From Arenimonas sp. SCN 70-307 (lineage in GTDB: Bacteria; Pseudomonadota; Gammaproteobacteria; Xanthomonadales; Xanthomonadaceae): a stretch of 64,000 bases of DNA. The notes beneath the pieces are model-generated. The model saw only the letters and a list, made by a program, of their open reading frames with translations. It searched no databases and was not told the origin of the DNA. Numbering within the stretch: position 1 is the first letter of the stretch; the number at the start of each line of letters is the position of its first letter. The stretch lies in assembly GCF_001724815.1 (NCBI RefSeq), contig NZ_MEDO01000003.1, positions 94,079 through 158,078 on the forward strand, read 5' to 3'. Below are positions 32,822-41,936 of this stretch, piece by piece. The position numbers were made by a program, and so were the translations under genes.

Positions 32822-33442
32822 TCAGGCCAGCAGGTCGCGGATCAGGGCCTCGTGGCGTTCGGCCTGGGCCGCCCGGCGCAGGCGGTGGGCCACGAAGATG
32901 GCCCGCAGCTCGGCCGCGGCGGCGTCGAAGTGCTCGTTGACGATGACGTAGTCGAACTCGTCGTAATGGCTCATCTCCTCGCGGGCGGCGGCCAGCCGGC
33001 GGGCGATGACCTCCTCGCTGTCCTGGCCGCGGTTGCGCATGCGGGTCTGCAGGGCGTCGCGCGAAGGCGGCAGGATGAACACGCTGATGCAGTCCGGCAC
33101 CTGCTCGCGCACCTGGCGGGCGCCCTGCCAGTCGATCTCCAGCAGCACGTCCTTGCCGGCCGCCAGCTGGGGCTCCACCGACTGCCGGGCCGTGCCCTTG
33201 TAGTCGCCATGCACCAGGGCGTGCTCGAAGAACTCGCCCCGGGCCACCATGGCCTCGAACTCCTCGCGGGCCACGAAGTGGTAGTGCTGGGCATGGCGCT
33301 CGCCCGGCCGCGGCGCGCGCGAAGTGAAGGAGATCGACAGGGCGATGCCCGGCTCCTTGGCCAGCACGGCGTTGACCAGGCTGGACTTGCCGGCGCCCGA
33401 GGGCGCGGCGACGACGAAAAGGGTTCCGCGGATGGTCTTCAT
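32822..33442 (-). CDS. gmk: Guanylate kinase
   Basis: A 206-residue P-loop kinase converting GMP and ATP to GDP and ADP. It starts at 33442 with MKTIRGTLFVVAAPSGAGKSSLV, containing the Walker A loop APSGAGKS. GMP-binding residues are in SFTSRAPRPGERHAQHYHFV and VHGDYKGT. The lid/Walker B part is VLLEIDWQGARQVREQVPD. The frame continues upstream, but the extension is out-of-phase yicC sequence. The start overlaps the yicC stop by four bases (ATGA), so the yicC-gmk pair is coupled; rpoZ follows 119 bases later. Confidence 0.96.
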   Translation of the reverse strand: MKTIRGTLFVVAAPSGAGKSSLVNAVLAKEPGIALSISFTSRAPRPGERHAQHYHFVAREEFEAMVARGEFFEHALVHGDYKGTARQSVEPQLAAGKDVLLEIDWQGARQVREQVPDCISVFILPPSRDALQTRMRNRGQDSEEVIARRLAAAREEMSHYDEFDYVIVNEHFDAAAAELRAIFVAHRLRRAAQAERHEALIRDLLA

Positions 33443-34302
33443 TCGAGGTTCTGGACTTGTTCGCGCAGCTGTTCGATCAGCACCTTGAGCTCGACCGCGG
33501 CCTGGGTGGTGCGCTGGTCCACCGACTTCGAGCCCAGGGTATTGGCCTCGCGGTTGAACTCCTGCATCAGGAAGTCCAGGCGCCGGCCCACGGCCTCGGG
33601 CAGGGCCAGCACGCGGCGGGCCTCGGAAACATGGCTGGCGAGGCGGTCGAGCTCCTCGTCCACGTCGATCTTCTGCAGGCCCAGCACGATTTCCTGCTCG
33701 AGCCGGCCCGGCTCGAGCGGCTGCTTGAGGTCGGCCAGGCGGGCGTCGAGGCGGGCGCGCAGGCCGGCGCGGATCTCCGGCAGCCAGCCGCGTACCTGGG
33801 TGGTGATGGCCTCGATGCCGTCCAGGCGCTCGACCATCACCGCGGCCAGCTTGGCGCCCTCGCGCTCGCGGGCGGCGACGAACTCGGCCAGGGTCTGCTC
33901 CAGCAGTTCCAGCGCCTCGGCCTGCAGCCCGGCCTGGTCCAGGCCGTCCTCCTCGACCACGCCGGGATAGCGCAGCAGTTCGATGAAGTCGGTGCGCAGG
34001 CCAGGGAAGCGCTGGTCGGCGGACTGGGCCGCGGCGGCGAGCTGGTCGAGCAGCGGCTGGTTCAGGCGCAGGCCGGCGCGGGCGCCGGCGGCGGGGCGGA
34101 AGCGCAGCACCAGGTCGACCTTGCCGCGCGAGACCAGGCGCGACACGCGCTCGCGCAGCGCCGGCTCGATCGCGCGCAGCTCCTCCGGCGTGCGCACCAC
34201 CAGTTCGTGGAAGCGGTGGTTGACGGCGCGCAGCTCGCAGGCCAGCTGGCCGCCGGTGGCGGCGCGCTCGCAGGCGGCGAAGGCGGTCATGCTGCGGATC
34301 AT
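33439..34302 (-). CDS. yicC: YicC-family endoribonuclease
   Basis: A 287-residue protein of the YicC/YloC family, implicated in RNA decay (E. coli YicC promotes RyhB turnover). The start at 34302 gives the family N-terminus MIRSMTAFAACERAATGGQL, followed by ELRAVNHRFHELVVRTPEELR. The C-terminus has the conserved block DFLMQEFNREANTLGSKSVD and AAVELKVLIEQLREQVQNLE, with the acidic/His residues of the active domain. Divergent from rph, another RNA-processing gene, with 66 bases between, and coupled to gmk downstream. Confidence 0.93.
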   Translation of the reverse strand: MIRSMTAFAACERAATGGQLACELRAVNHRFHELVVRTPEELRAIEPALRERVSRLVSRGKVDLVLRFRPAAGARAGLRLNQPLLDQLAAAAQSADQRFPGLRTDFIELLRYPGVVEEDGLDQAGLQAEALELLEQTLAEFVAAREREGAKLAAVMVERLDGIEAITTQVRGWLPEIRAGLRARLDARLADLKQPLEPGRLEQEIVLGLQKIDVDEELDRLASHVSEARRVLALPEAVGRRLDFLMQEFNREANTLGSKSVDQRTTQAAVELKVLIEQLREQVQNLE

Positions 34303-34368
34303 GGGCTCGGCCGGTGGGAAAGAGCCCGAATGGTAATCTAGCCGGCCGTTTCTTGCCGGACCCCATCC

Positions 34369-35097
34369 ATGACCGTCTCCAACCGCCCCAGCGGCCGCGC
34401 CCACGATGAACTGCGCCCGGTGCGCATCGAGCGCAACTTCACCCGCCACGCGGAGGGTTCGGTGCTGGTGAGCTTCGGCGACACCCGCGTGCTGTGCACC
34501 GCCAGCGTCGAGGCGCGCGTGCCCGCCTTCCTGCGCGGCAAGGGCGAGGGCTGGGTGACGGCCGAATACGGCATGCTCCCGCGCGCCACCAACACCCGCA
34601 ACGACCGCGAGGCCGCGCGCGGCAAGCAGGGCGGCCGCACGCTGGAGATCCAGCGCCTGGTCGGCCGCTCGCTGCGCGCCTGCGTGGACCGCAAGGCCCT
34701 GGGCGAGCGCACCATCACGCTCGACTGCGACGTGATCCAGGCCGACGGCGGCACCCGCTGCGCGGCCATCACCGGCGCCTACGTGGCGCTGTGCGACGCG
34801 GTGAACTGGCTCAAGGCCCGCGGCGAGATCACCCGCGACCCGGTCATCGGCGCGGTGGCCGCGGTGTCGGTGGGCATCTGGCAGGGCCAGCCGGTGCTCG
34901 ACCTCGACTACCGCGAGGACAGCGGCTGCGACACCGACATGAACGTGGTGATGAACGACGGCGGCGGCTTCATCGAACTCCAGGGCACCGCCGAAGGCCA
35001 CGCCTTCCGCCGCGACGAACTCGGGGCCCTGCTCGCCCTCGCCGAAAAAGGCGTCGGCGAACTCATCGCCCTGCAGCGCGCCTCGCTGGCGGGCTGA
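34369..35097 (+). CDS. rph: Ribonuclease PH
   Basis: A 242-residue phosphorolytic 3' exoribonuclease that trims tRNA 3' ends. It has the family features [40 protein letters not shown], the phosphate-binding [18 protein letters not shown], and [18 protein letters not shown] with the metal-binding acidic residues. Full length for RNase PH, without the frameshift known in E. coli K-12. The next gene, rdgB, starts three bases after its stop. Confidence 0.96.
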   Translation: MTVSNRPSGRAHDELRPVRIERNFTRHAEGSVLVSFGDTRVLCTASVEARVPAFLRGKGEGWVTAEYGMLPRATNTRNDREAARGKQGGRTLEIQRLVGRSLRACVDRKALGERTITLDCDVIQADGGTRCAAITGAYVALCDAVNWLKARGEITRDPVIGAVAAVSVGIWQGQPVLDLDYREDSGCDTDMNVVMNDGGGFIELQGTAEGHAFRRDELGALLALAEKGVGELIALQRASLAG

Positions 35098-35100
35098 TCC

Positions 35101-35691
35101 ATGCAAAGGCTGGTGCTGGCCACCTCGAACCAGGGCAAGCTGGCGGAGCTGCGGCCGCTGATGGCCGACGCCGGCTATGCGCTGGTGGCGCAGGGCGAGC
35201 TGGGCGTGGGCGATGCGGTCGAGGACGGGCGCACCTTCGTCGAGAACGCCATCCTCAAGGCGCGCCACGCCTGCGCCGCCACCGGCCTGCCGGCCCTGGC
35301 CGATGACTCGGGCCTGGTGGTGGACGCGCTCGGCGGCGCGCCCGGCCTGCTCAGCGCGCGCTACGCCGGCGTGCACGGCGACTCGGCCGCCAACATCGCC
35401 AAGCTGCTCGCCGCCCTGCACCACGTGCCGGGCGAGGCGCGCAGCGCGCACTTCTACTGCGTGCTGGTGCTGCTGCGCCACGCCGACGACCCGCAGCCGC
35501 TCATCGCCGAAGGCAGCTGGCAGGGCCGCATCCTCGGCGCCCCGCGCGGCGACGGCGGCTTCGGCTACGACCCGGTGTTCCTCGACACCGCGCGCGGCCT
35601 GTCCGCGGCCGAGCTCGACGCCGCCACCAAGAACCGCATCAGCCACCGCGGCCAGGCCCTGGCCCGCCTGCGCGAGCTGCTGGGCGCGTGA
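35101..35691 (+). CDS. rdgB: XTP/dITP diphosphatase (RdgB/HAM1)
   Basis: A 196-residue house-cleaning pyrophosphatase that removes deaminated purine nucleotides. Conserved parts are the N-terminal LATSNQGKLAELRPL, the metal-binding ALADDSGLVVDALGGAPGLLSARYAG, GDGGFGYDPVFL and the C-terminal NRISHRGQALARL. The rph-rdgB-hemW order is widespread in proteobacteria. Overlaps hemW by four bases. Confidence 0.96.
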   Translation: MQRLVLATSNQGKLAELRPLMADAGYALVAQGELGVGDAVEDGRTFVENAILKARHACAATGLPALADDSGLVVDALGGAPGLLSARYAGVHGDSAANIAKLLAALHHVPGEARSAHFYCVLVLLRHADDPQPLIAEGSWQGRILGAPRGDGGFGYDPVFLDTARGLSAAELDAATKNRISHRGQALARLRELLGA

Positions 35692-36848
35692 GCCTGCTGG
35701 TCCCGCCGCCGCTGTCGCTGTACATCCACATCCCGTGGTGCGTGAAGAAATGTCCGTACTGCGACTTCAACTCGCACGGGCAAAGCGGCGAGCTGCCGGT
35801 GCGCGAGTACCTCGCCGCGCTGGTGCGCGACCTCGAGCAGGACCTGCCGCTGGTGTGGGGCCGCACCGTGCACAGCGTCTTCTTCGGCGGCGGCACGCCC
35901 AGCCTCTTTCCGCCGGAAGCCATCGGCGACATCCTGGCCGCCTGCAGCGCGCGCCTGCGCTTCGCCCCGGCCGCCGAAGTCACGATGGAGTGCAACCCCG
36001 GCACCGCCGAGTTCGGCCGCTTCGAAGGCTATCGCGCTGCCGGCGTGAACCGCGTCAGCTTCGGCATCCAGAGCTTCGACGACGGCTGCCTGCAGCGCCT
36101 GGGCCGCATCCACGACAGCAACGAGGCCGAGCGCGCGGTCAAGCTGGCCCAGGACGCCGGGCTCGACAACCTCAACCTCGACCTGATGTACGCCCTGCCC
36201 GGCCAGGACCTGGCCATGGCCCTGCACGACGTCGAACGCGCCATCGCCCTGCAGCCGGCGCACCTGTCGCACTACCAGCTGACGATGGAGCCCAACACCG
36301 CCTTCGCCGCGCGCCCGCCGGAAGGCCTGCCCGACGAGGACACCGCCTGGGACATCCAGGAGCGCTGCATCGAGGCCATGGCCGCCGCCGGCTACGCCCA
36401 GTACGAGGTCAGCGCCTACGCCCGCCCGGGCCGGCAGTGCGCGCACAACCTCAACTACTGGCGCTTCGGCGACTACCTGGGCATCGGCGCCGGCGCCCAC
36501 GGCAAGATCAGCCTCGGCGCCACCGGCGAGGTGCGCCGGCGCTGGAAGCTGAAGAACCCGCGCGACTACCTCGCCCAGGCCGGCGCCCCGCGCGGCCTCG
36601 GCGGCGACGACCCGATCGCGCCCCGGAACCTGCCCTTCGACTACATGCTCAACGCCCTGCGCCTGGTCGAGGGCTTCGACCTGGCCGACTTCGAGTCGCG
36701 CACCGGCCTGCCGCGCGAGGCCATCGCCGGCGAACTGGCCAGCGCCCGCGAGCGCGGCTGGCTCGAGGCCGAGGGCACGCACTGGCGCCCCACCGAGCTC
36801 GGTCGCCGCTTCACCAACGATGTCATCGGCCTGTTCCTGCGCGACTGA
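35688..36848 (+). CDS. hemW: Radical SAM heme chaperone HemW
   Basis: A 386-residue radical SAM protein. The cluster motif CVKKCPYCDFNSH supplies the three Cys of CxxxCxxC, and FFGGGTPSLF and GVNRVSFGIQSFDD are typical of the HemN/HemW superfamily. Earlier annotation called such proteins oxygen-independent coproporphyrinogen III oxidases. The HemW clade (which pairs with rdgB and lacks the extra HemN N-terminal region) binds heme and delivers it to respiratory proteins. The GTG start overlaps the rdgB stop by four bases. Confidence 0.94.
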   Translation: MSLLVPPPLSLYIHIPWCVKKCPYCDFNSHGQSGELPVREYLAALVRDLEQDLPLVWGRTVHSVFFGGGTPSLFPPEAIGDILAACSARLRFAPAAEVTMECNPGTAEFGRFEGYRAAGVNRVSFGIQSFDDGCLQRLGRIHDSNEAERAVKLAQDAGLDNLNLDLMYALPGQDLAMALHDVERAIALQPAHLSHYQLTMEPNTAFAARPPEGLPDEDTAWDIQERCIEAMAAAGYAQYEVSAYARPGRQCAHNLNYWRFGDYLGIGAGAHGKISLGATGEVRRRWKLKNPRDYLAQAGAPRGLGGDDPIAPRNLPFDYMLNALRLVEGFDLADFESRTGLPREAIAGELASARERGWLEAEGTHWRPTELGRRFTNDVIGLFLRD

Positions 36849-36884
36849 GGCACTCGCGGCGGCGCCCGCCTTCATCTAGACTTC

Positions 36885-37050
36885 ACCCGCCCCTGGTGCT
36901 CGGGAAGCCGGTCTGAATCCGGCGCTGCCCCCGCAACGGTAGGCCAGCAAAACCTTCCAGTTCAGCCACTGTGCCCCCGGGCATGGGAAGGCGGAAGGCC
37001 GGCGCGACGCCCGTCGCGCCACTGGCAAGCCCGGAGACCGGCCGGGGGCT
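36885..37050 (+). ncRNA. Cobalamin (B12) riboswitch
   Basis: The leader between hemW and btuB shows the cobalamin riboswitch pattern in order: GGTGCTCGGGAAGCCGGT, then GAATCCGGCGCTGCCCCCGC and AACGGTA, the GCCACTG element, the second CCACTGG, and the B12 box AAGCCCGGAGACCGGCC at about 37026-37042. It should bind adenosyl- or aquocobalamin and lower expression of the downstream receptor. GC-rich arms between 37045 and 37185 could form the expression platform, but I could not decide between terminator and ribosome-binding-site masking. Ends are approximate. Confidence 0.92.
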
Positions 37051-37190
37051 GGCGGGCCGGTTTGCACCGGTCGCCACCACGGCACGTCGCGGAGGGCGGC
37101 GGGGCAGCGCCATGGCCCCGCGCCGTGCGCGTGCTCCTCCTGCATTCCGCGCGGCCATTCCCGCGGGCGTGCGTTCCAGGAGGTTCCCTG

Positions 37191-39005
37191 ATGTCCCAGT
37201 TCCACCATCGCGGCGCATTGTGCGCCGCCATCCTCGTTTCCCTTTCCAGCCCCGCCCTCGCCGATCCGGCGCGGACGCTCGACGCCGTGCAGGTCACCGC
37301 CAGCCGCGTCGAACGCCCGGTGGGCGAAACCCTGGCCTCGGTCACCGTGCTCACGCGCGAGGACATCGAAGCCAGCCAGGCCCCCGACCTGATCGACCTG
37401 CTGGCCCGCCAGGCCGGCGTCGACGTGGCCCGCACCGGCGGCCCCGGCAGCGCCAGCACGGTGTTCCTGCGCGGCGGCAACGCCCCGCACACGCTGGTGC
37501 TGGTGGACGGCGTGCGCGTCTCGTCTACCGGCCAGGGCGTGTTCGACTTCGCCCACCTGCCGCTCGAGCAGATCGAGCGCATCGAGATCGTGCGCGGCCC
37601 GCGCGCGGCGATCTGGGGCTCGGACGCCATCGCCGGCGTCATCCACGTCTTCACCCGCGACCCCTCGCAGGCCTCGGTGCGCGTGCTCGGCGGCAGCTAC
37701 GGCCGCGTCGGCGCCAGCGCCGCCGGCGGCTTCGGCGACGGCGACCACGGCCTGGGCGTCACGGCCGGCTGGCAGCGCCTGCGCGGTTTCTCGGCCACCA
37801 ATGCCAGCAGCTGGGCCTTCGACCCGGACGACGACGGCTACCGCAACCGCAACCTCTCGCTGCGCGGCCGCACCGCCCTGGGCAACCAGCGGCTGGCCTT
37901 CCAGGCCCTGGCCACCGACGCCGACGTCGAGTTCGACCAGGGCGACACCCGCGCCCGCAACCGTTCGGCCGGCCTGACCCTGGGCGGCGCGCTCGGCGCG
38001 CGCTGGACCCACCAGCTCGGCCTGGGCCACGCCCGCGAGGACCTCGACACCGTATCGGGCTTCAGCAACTCCTTCCGCAGCCGGCGCACCAGCCTGGACT
38101 GGGTCAACACCCTGGCCGTGGGCGAGGCCGGCAAGCTCAACCTCGGCGTGAACTGGCAGGACGAAGAAGGCGTCTCGGCCAACGTCTTCGACGGCCAGAC
38201 CTTCAGCCGCAACCGCAGCAGCCGCGCCGCCTTCGCCGGCTACGGCACCCGCTTCGGCAGGCAGCTGCTCGACGCGTCCGTGCGCCACGACCACAGCAAC
38301 CAGTTCGGCGGCGCCGGCACGGCCAGCCTGGCCTGGGGCTGGGCACCGTCCGACGCGGTGCTGCTGCGGCTGGGCTGGGGCGAGGGCTTCCGGGCGCCGA
38401 ATTTCAACGAGCTCTACTACCCCGACACCGGCTTCGGCTTCGCCGGCAACCCCGACCTGCGCCCCGAGCGCTCGGAGACCTGGGAGGCCGGCCTGGCCTG
38501 GACCCCGGCCGCCGGCCACCGCCTCGACCTGTCGGCCTACCGCGGCCGCGTGCGCGACCTGGTGGCCTTCGCCGCGCCGGGCACCAACAACGCCATCAAC
38601 ATCAACCGCGCGCGCATGGACGGTGCCGAGCTCGAGTACCGCTTCAGCGGCGCGGCCTGGAACTGGGGCGGCAACCTGGCCTGGCTCGACGCCGAGGACG
38701 AGGCCACCGGCCTGGCCCTGCTGCGCCGGGCGCGGCACAAGGCGCATGCGGACCTCGGCTACCGCTTCGGCAACGGCCTGGCCGTGTCGATCGACGGCGA
38801 CTACGTGTCCTCCCGGCGCGACGTCGGCGGCAACCCGGGCGCCTACGCCATCGCCCACCTGCGCCTGGCCTGGCCCTTGGGCGAGGCCTGGCGCCTCGAA
38901 GCCCGGGTCGAGAACCTGACCGACCGGGACTACACCGTCGTGCAGGGCTTCAACACCCCCGGGCGCAGCGGGCTGCTGAGCGTGGTCTGGAACGGCAAAC
39001 CCTGA
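37191..39005 (+). CDS. btuB: TonB-dependent vitamin B12 receptor
   Basis: A 604-residue outer-membrane receptor importing cobalamin. The start at 37191 (MSQFHHRG) follows AGGAGG and gives a signal peptide ending SSPALA. Right after it comes the TonB box region ARTLDAVQVTASRVERPVGET, then the plug domain (LIDLLARQAGVDVARTGGPG, VLVDGVRVSSTGQGVFDFAHLPLEQIERIEIVRGPRAAIWGSDAIAGVIHVFTR) and a 22-strand barrel ending in LLSVVWNGKP. Placement behind a cobalamin riboswitch fixes the substrate. No BtuCDF or cobalamin biosynthesis genes are in the window. Confidence 0.95.
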   Translation: MSQFHHRGALCAAILVSLSSPALADPARTLDAVQVTASRVERPVGETLASVTVLTREDIEASQAPDLIDLLARQAGVDVARTGGPGSASTVFLRGGNAPHTLVLVDGVRVSSTGQGVFDFAHLPLEQIERIEIVRGPRAAIWGSDAIAGVIHVFTRDPSQASVRVLGGSYGRVGASAAGGFGDGDHGLGVTAGWQRLRGFSATNASSWAFDPDDDGYRNRNLSLRGRTALGNQRLAFQALATDADVEFDQGDTRARNRSAGLTLGGALGARWTHQLGLGHAREDLDTVSGFSNSFRSRRTSLDWVNTLAVGEAGKLNLGVNWQDEEGVSANVFDGQTFSRNRSSRAAFAGYGTRFGRQLLDASVRHDHSNQFGGAGTASLAWGWAPSDAVLLRLGWGEGFRAPNFNELYYPDTGFGFAGNPDLRPERSETWEAGLAWTPAAGHRLDLSAYRGRVRDLVAFAAPGTNNAININRARMDGAELEYRFSGAAWNWGGNLAWLDAEDEATGLALLRRARHKAHADLGYRFGNGLAVSIDGDYVSSRRDVGGNPGAYAIAHLRLAWPLGEAWRLEARVENLTDRDYTVVQGFNTPGRSGLLSVVWNGKP

Positions 39006-39108
39006 GTCCTCCGGACAGCCTGCGAGAAATTCGCGCAGGCTGTCCGGCCCTAGGCGCGGGCACCCGGCTGTGCCTAGAATCCGGGAGGGGAATCACTCGG
39101 AGAGACGG

Positions 39109-41589
39109 ATGCCCGCATCCGCACCACCTCCGCACGCGTCCGCACCGACGCTGGCGTCCAGACCACTGCCCGACCGGGTCCGCAGCTTGCTGGGCGGCAT
39201 CCTCGAGTATTCGTCGGACGAGCTCGAACGCACGCTCGTGGGCATGCTCAATGAATTCGAGCAGCAGCTGTTCAAGTACGCCGAGCAGGCCCGCAGCAAC
39301 GTGGTGCAGTCGCGCTGGCTCGAGGCGCAGCGGCTGGTCAAGCGCACGCGCCCCGACCTGGTGCCGCGTTTCCTGGTGCTGCTCGAGGCCGAGCTGGCCA
39401 CCATCAAGGACCCGCCCGGCCCGAAGGCGCTGATCGGCGGACTGAGGCTCAACCGCGACGAACTCGCGCTGGTGGACAACCTCGAACTCGACGAATCCAC
39501 CGTGCTCTCGGAAGTCGCCGGCCGGGTCGAGGTGCGCAACAGCCTGCCGCTCTACCTGCTGGGGCAACGCTTCGGCGTGCTGGCCGGCAAGCCGGCCTTC
39601 GACGCCGAAACCGTGCCGGTCGGCCCGCATGCGCTCTGCCGCATGCTGCGCCAGGCCTCCGAATGCCTGGAGCTGAGCGGCGAGCACCGCGCCCTGCTCT
39701 ACCGCACCTTCGAGCGGCACCTCTCGCCGCTCTATACGACCTTCATCGAATCGATCAACACCTACCTCTCGCGCCACGGCGTGCTGCCCAACCTCAACTA
39801 CGTGCCGGTGCGCGCGCGCCCGACCGCGACCACCACCGGCCCGGCCAGGCGACCGACCGGCGAGACGGCCGGCGGCACGGCGGCGGGCGCCGGCGGCGGC
39901 CCGGGTGGCGGTGGCGCGGGCGCTGCGGGTCCGGGTGGCCCGGGCGGCAGTGGAGGCCCCGGCGGCGGATCGGGCGGCGGCACGGCCACCGGCGGAGGTC
40001 CTGGCGGTGGAGCCGGCGGTGCGGCCGGCGTCTATGGCGCTGGCGCGGGCGGCACGGCTGGCCGCGCCGGCGCCGGCGGCGGCCCGGCCGGTGGTGGTTA
40101 CGGCGGCGGGGAAACCGGGGGCGAGGACAGCTTCCAGCAGATGCGCCACCTGCTCGCCGGCCGTCGCCAGCTGCTGGGCAAGCTCGTCGGCGGCGCGCCG
40201 CGCGCCGCGCCGGGCAATGCCGTCGTGGTCGAGCCCACGAAGGTGCAGGACGCGCTCGGCGCCCTGCAGAAGAAGCCCCTGGGCCCGGTGATGGTCGGCG
40301 GCAAGCCGGCCGTGCGCACCATCGCCCACCTCAAGCAGGACCTGCTGGCGCAGCTTCGCCAGGCCACGCCCGAAGGCAAGTCGCCGGCCCTGCCCGAGGA
40401 AGACAACGACGCCATCGACCTGGTCGGCATGCTGTTCGACCACCTGATGAAGGACGTGCGGCCCAACAGCCCGGCCTCGAACCTGCTGGCCAAACTGCAG
40501 GTGCCGCTGCTGCGCGTGGCCCTGCAGGACAAGGGCTTTTTCACCCGCAAGCAGCACCCGGCCCGGCAGATGCTCAACGCCATCGCCGAAACCGGCGCCT
40601 ACTGGCTGGGCGAGGACGACACCGACCAACAGCTGGTCGGGAAGATGCAGTCCGTGGTCGACCGCACCGTGCGCGACTTCGACGGCAACCTCGACATCTT
40701 CGGCAACCTGCTCGAAGACCTCAGCTCGCACCTGCAGACCGTGTCGCGCAAGGCCGAGGTGGCCGAGAAGCGCCACGTCGAGGCCGCCCGCGGCAAGGAG
40801 CGCCTGGCGCTGGCGCGCGAGCGCGCCGCGGCGGTGGTCGAGGGCCTGCTCAAGAAGCAGAACCTGCCGCGATTCACCCACACCCTGCTCAGCCAGGCCT
40901 GGACCGACGTGCTGGCGCTCACCTCGCTGCGCCAGGGCGAGGACTCCGACGCCTGGAAGCAGCAGCTCGAGATCGCCGAGCGCCTGGTCGGCGTGGCCAA
41001 GGCCGGTCCGGGCGGCGCGGGCATCCCGCCCGGCGAGGCGCAGGTGCTGCAGCAGGAAATCCAGTCCGCGCTGGCCCAGGTCGGCTACCACGCCGACGAG
41101 GCCTCGGCCATCGCCCAGCGCCTGGTCGACCCGCAGGGTGGTGGTGGCGACGACGACTCCGCCGCCAGCCGCACCGAGCTGACCATGCGCCTCAAGGCCC
41201 GCTCCCGCCTCGGCGAGGAGATGCAGCAGGCCAAGAAGAAGAAGGTCGTGCTCACGCCCGAGGAGCAGGCGCGCCTCGAGCAGATCAAGCACCTGGCCTT
41301 CGGCACCTGGTTCGAGTTCACGCTCAACCAGCAGGGCGAGAAGGTGCGTCGCCGGCTGTCGTGGTTCTCCACCGTCACCGGCCACGTGCTGTTCGTGAAC
41401 CACCGCGGCCAGAAGGTCGGCGAACATACGCTCGAGGGCCTGGCCAAGGCCATGGCCCAGGGCCAGGTGAAGGTCGTCGAGGAAGAGAAGGGCACCCTGA
41501 TCGACCGCGCCTGGAGCACGGTGATGAACGCGCTGCGTTCCTTCGCCGGCGGCTCGGGCAACACTGCCAGCGAGGCGCCGGCCCGATGA
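39109..41589 (+). CDS. DUF1631 family protein with long Gly-rich linker
   Basis: An 826-residue cytoplasmic protein with no signal peptide or membrane segment. The start at 39109 has GGAGAG upstream. The N-terminal part (about 20-240) is helical. Residues ~250-338 are an extreme Gly/Ala linker (more than half Gly). The C-terminal 480 residues are helical and charged, with LDIFGNLLEDLSSHLQ, a coiled-coil-like region (VAEKRHVEAARGKERLALAR) and a final block WFEFTLNQQGEKVRRRLSWFS typical of the end of DUF1631. It overlaps a PilZ-domain gene by four bases, so a role linked to c-di-GMP signalling is likely; molecular function is unknown. Confidence 0.85.
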   Translation: MPASAPPPHASAPTLASRPLPDRVRSLLGGILEYSSDELERTLVGMLNEFEQQLFKYAEQARSNVVQSRWLEAQRLVKRTRPDLVPRFLVLLEAELATIKDPPGPKALIGGLRLNRDELALVDNLELDESTVLSEVAGRVEVRNSLPLYLLGQRFGVLAGKPAFDAETVPVGPHALCRMLRQASECLELSGEHRALLYRTFERHLSPLYTTFIESINTYLSRHGVLPNLNYVPVRARPTATTTGPARRPTGETAGGTAAGAGGGPGGGGAGAAGPGGPGGSGGPGGGSGGGTATGGGPGGGAGGAAGVYGAGAGGTAGRAGAGGGPAGGGYGGGETGGEDSFQQMRHLLAGRRQLLGKLVGGAPRAAPGNAVVVEPTKVQDALGALQKKPLGPVMVGGKPAVRTIAHLKQDLLAQLRQATPEGKSPALPEEDNDAIDLVGMLFDHLMKDVRPNSPASNLLAKLQVPLLRVALQDKGFFTRKQHPARQMLNAIAETGAYWLGEDDTDQQLVGKMQSVVDRTVRDFDGNLDIFGNLLEDLSSHLQTVSRKAEVAEKRHVEAARGKERLALARERAAAVVEGLLKKQNLPRFTHTLLSQAWTDVLALTSLRQGEDSDAWKQQLEIAERLVGVAKAGPGGAGIPPGEAQVLQQEIQSALAQVGYHADEASAIAQRLVDPQGGGGDDDSAASRTELTMRLKARSRLGEEMQQAKKKKVVLTPEEQARLEQIKHLAFGTWFEFTLNQQGEKVRRRLSWFSTVTGHVLFVNHRGQKVGEHTLEGLAKAMAQGQVKVVEEEKGTLIDRAWSTVMNALRSFAGGSGNTASEAPAR

Positions 41590-41936
41590 ACACCGAATAC
41601 CGCCGCGCCAAGCGCCGCAAGGTCGGCTTCGACGTCGACGTCACCGACACCATGACCGGCGAGGTCGTGGGCAAGCTCAGCAACCTCTCCGAGACCGGCA
41701 TGCTGCTGATCCTCGGCCACCCCCTCACCAGCGATGGCCTCTACCAGCTGCGCTTCTCGCTGGTGGACGGCGCCGGCCGCGAGCGCAGCGTCGAGGTCGG
41801 CGCGCACGAACTCTGGTCCGACGAGGCCGCCGCCCCGGGCCAGGTCTGGACGGGCTTCCGCTTCATCGACGTGGCCCCCGAAGACGTGTCCTTCATCCGC
41901 GGGTGGGTGGATGCGCCGGGCAGCCAGTACGTCTGA
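41586..41936 (+). CDS. PilZ-domain c-di-GMP-binding protein
   Basis: A 116-residue stand-alone PilZ domain. The c-di-GMP-binding motifs are present: the RxxxR element in YRRAKRRKVGF near the N-terminus and NLSETG (D/NxSxxG) about 25 residues later, followed by the beta-barrel strands and WTGFRFIDVAPED. It should act as a c-di-GMP receptor that changes the behaviour of a partner, most probably the DUF1631 protein whose stop it overlaps by four bases. The downstream apbE start lies within its last codons. Confidence 0.88.
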   Translation: MNTEYRRAKRRKVGFDVDVTDTMTGEVVGKLSNLSETGMLLILGHPLTSDGLYQLRFSLVDGAGRERSVEVGAHELWSDEAAAPGQVWTGFRFIDVAPEDVSFIRGWVDAPGSQYV

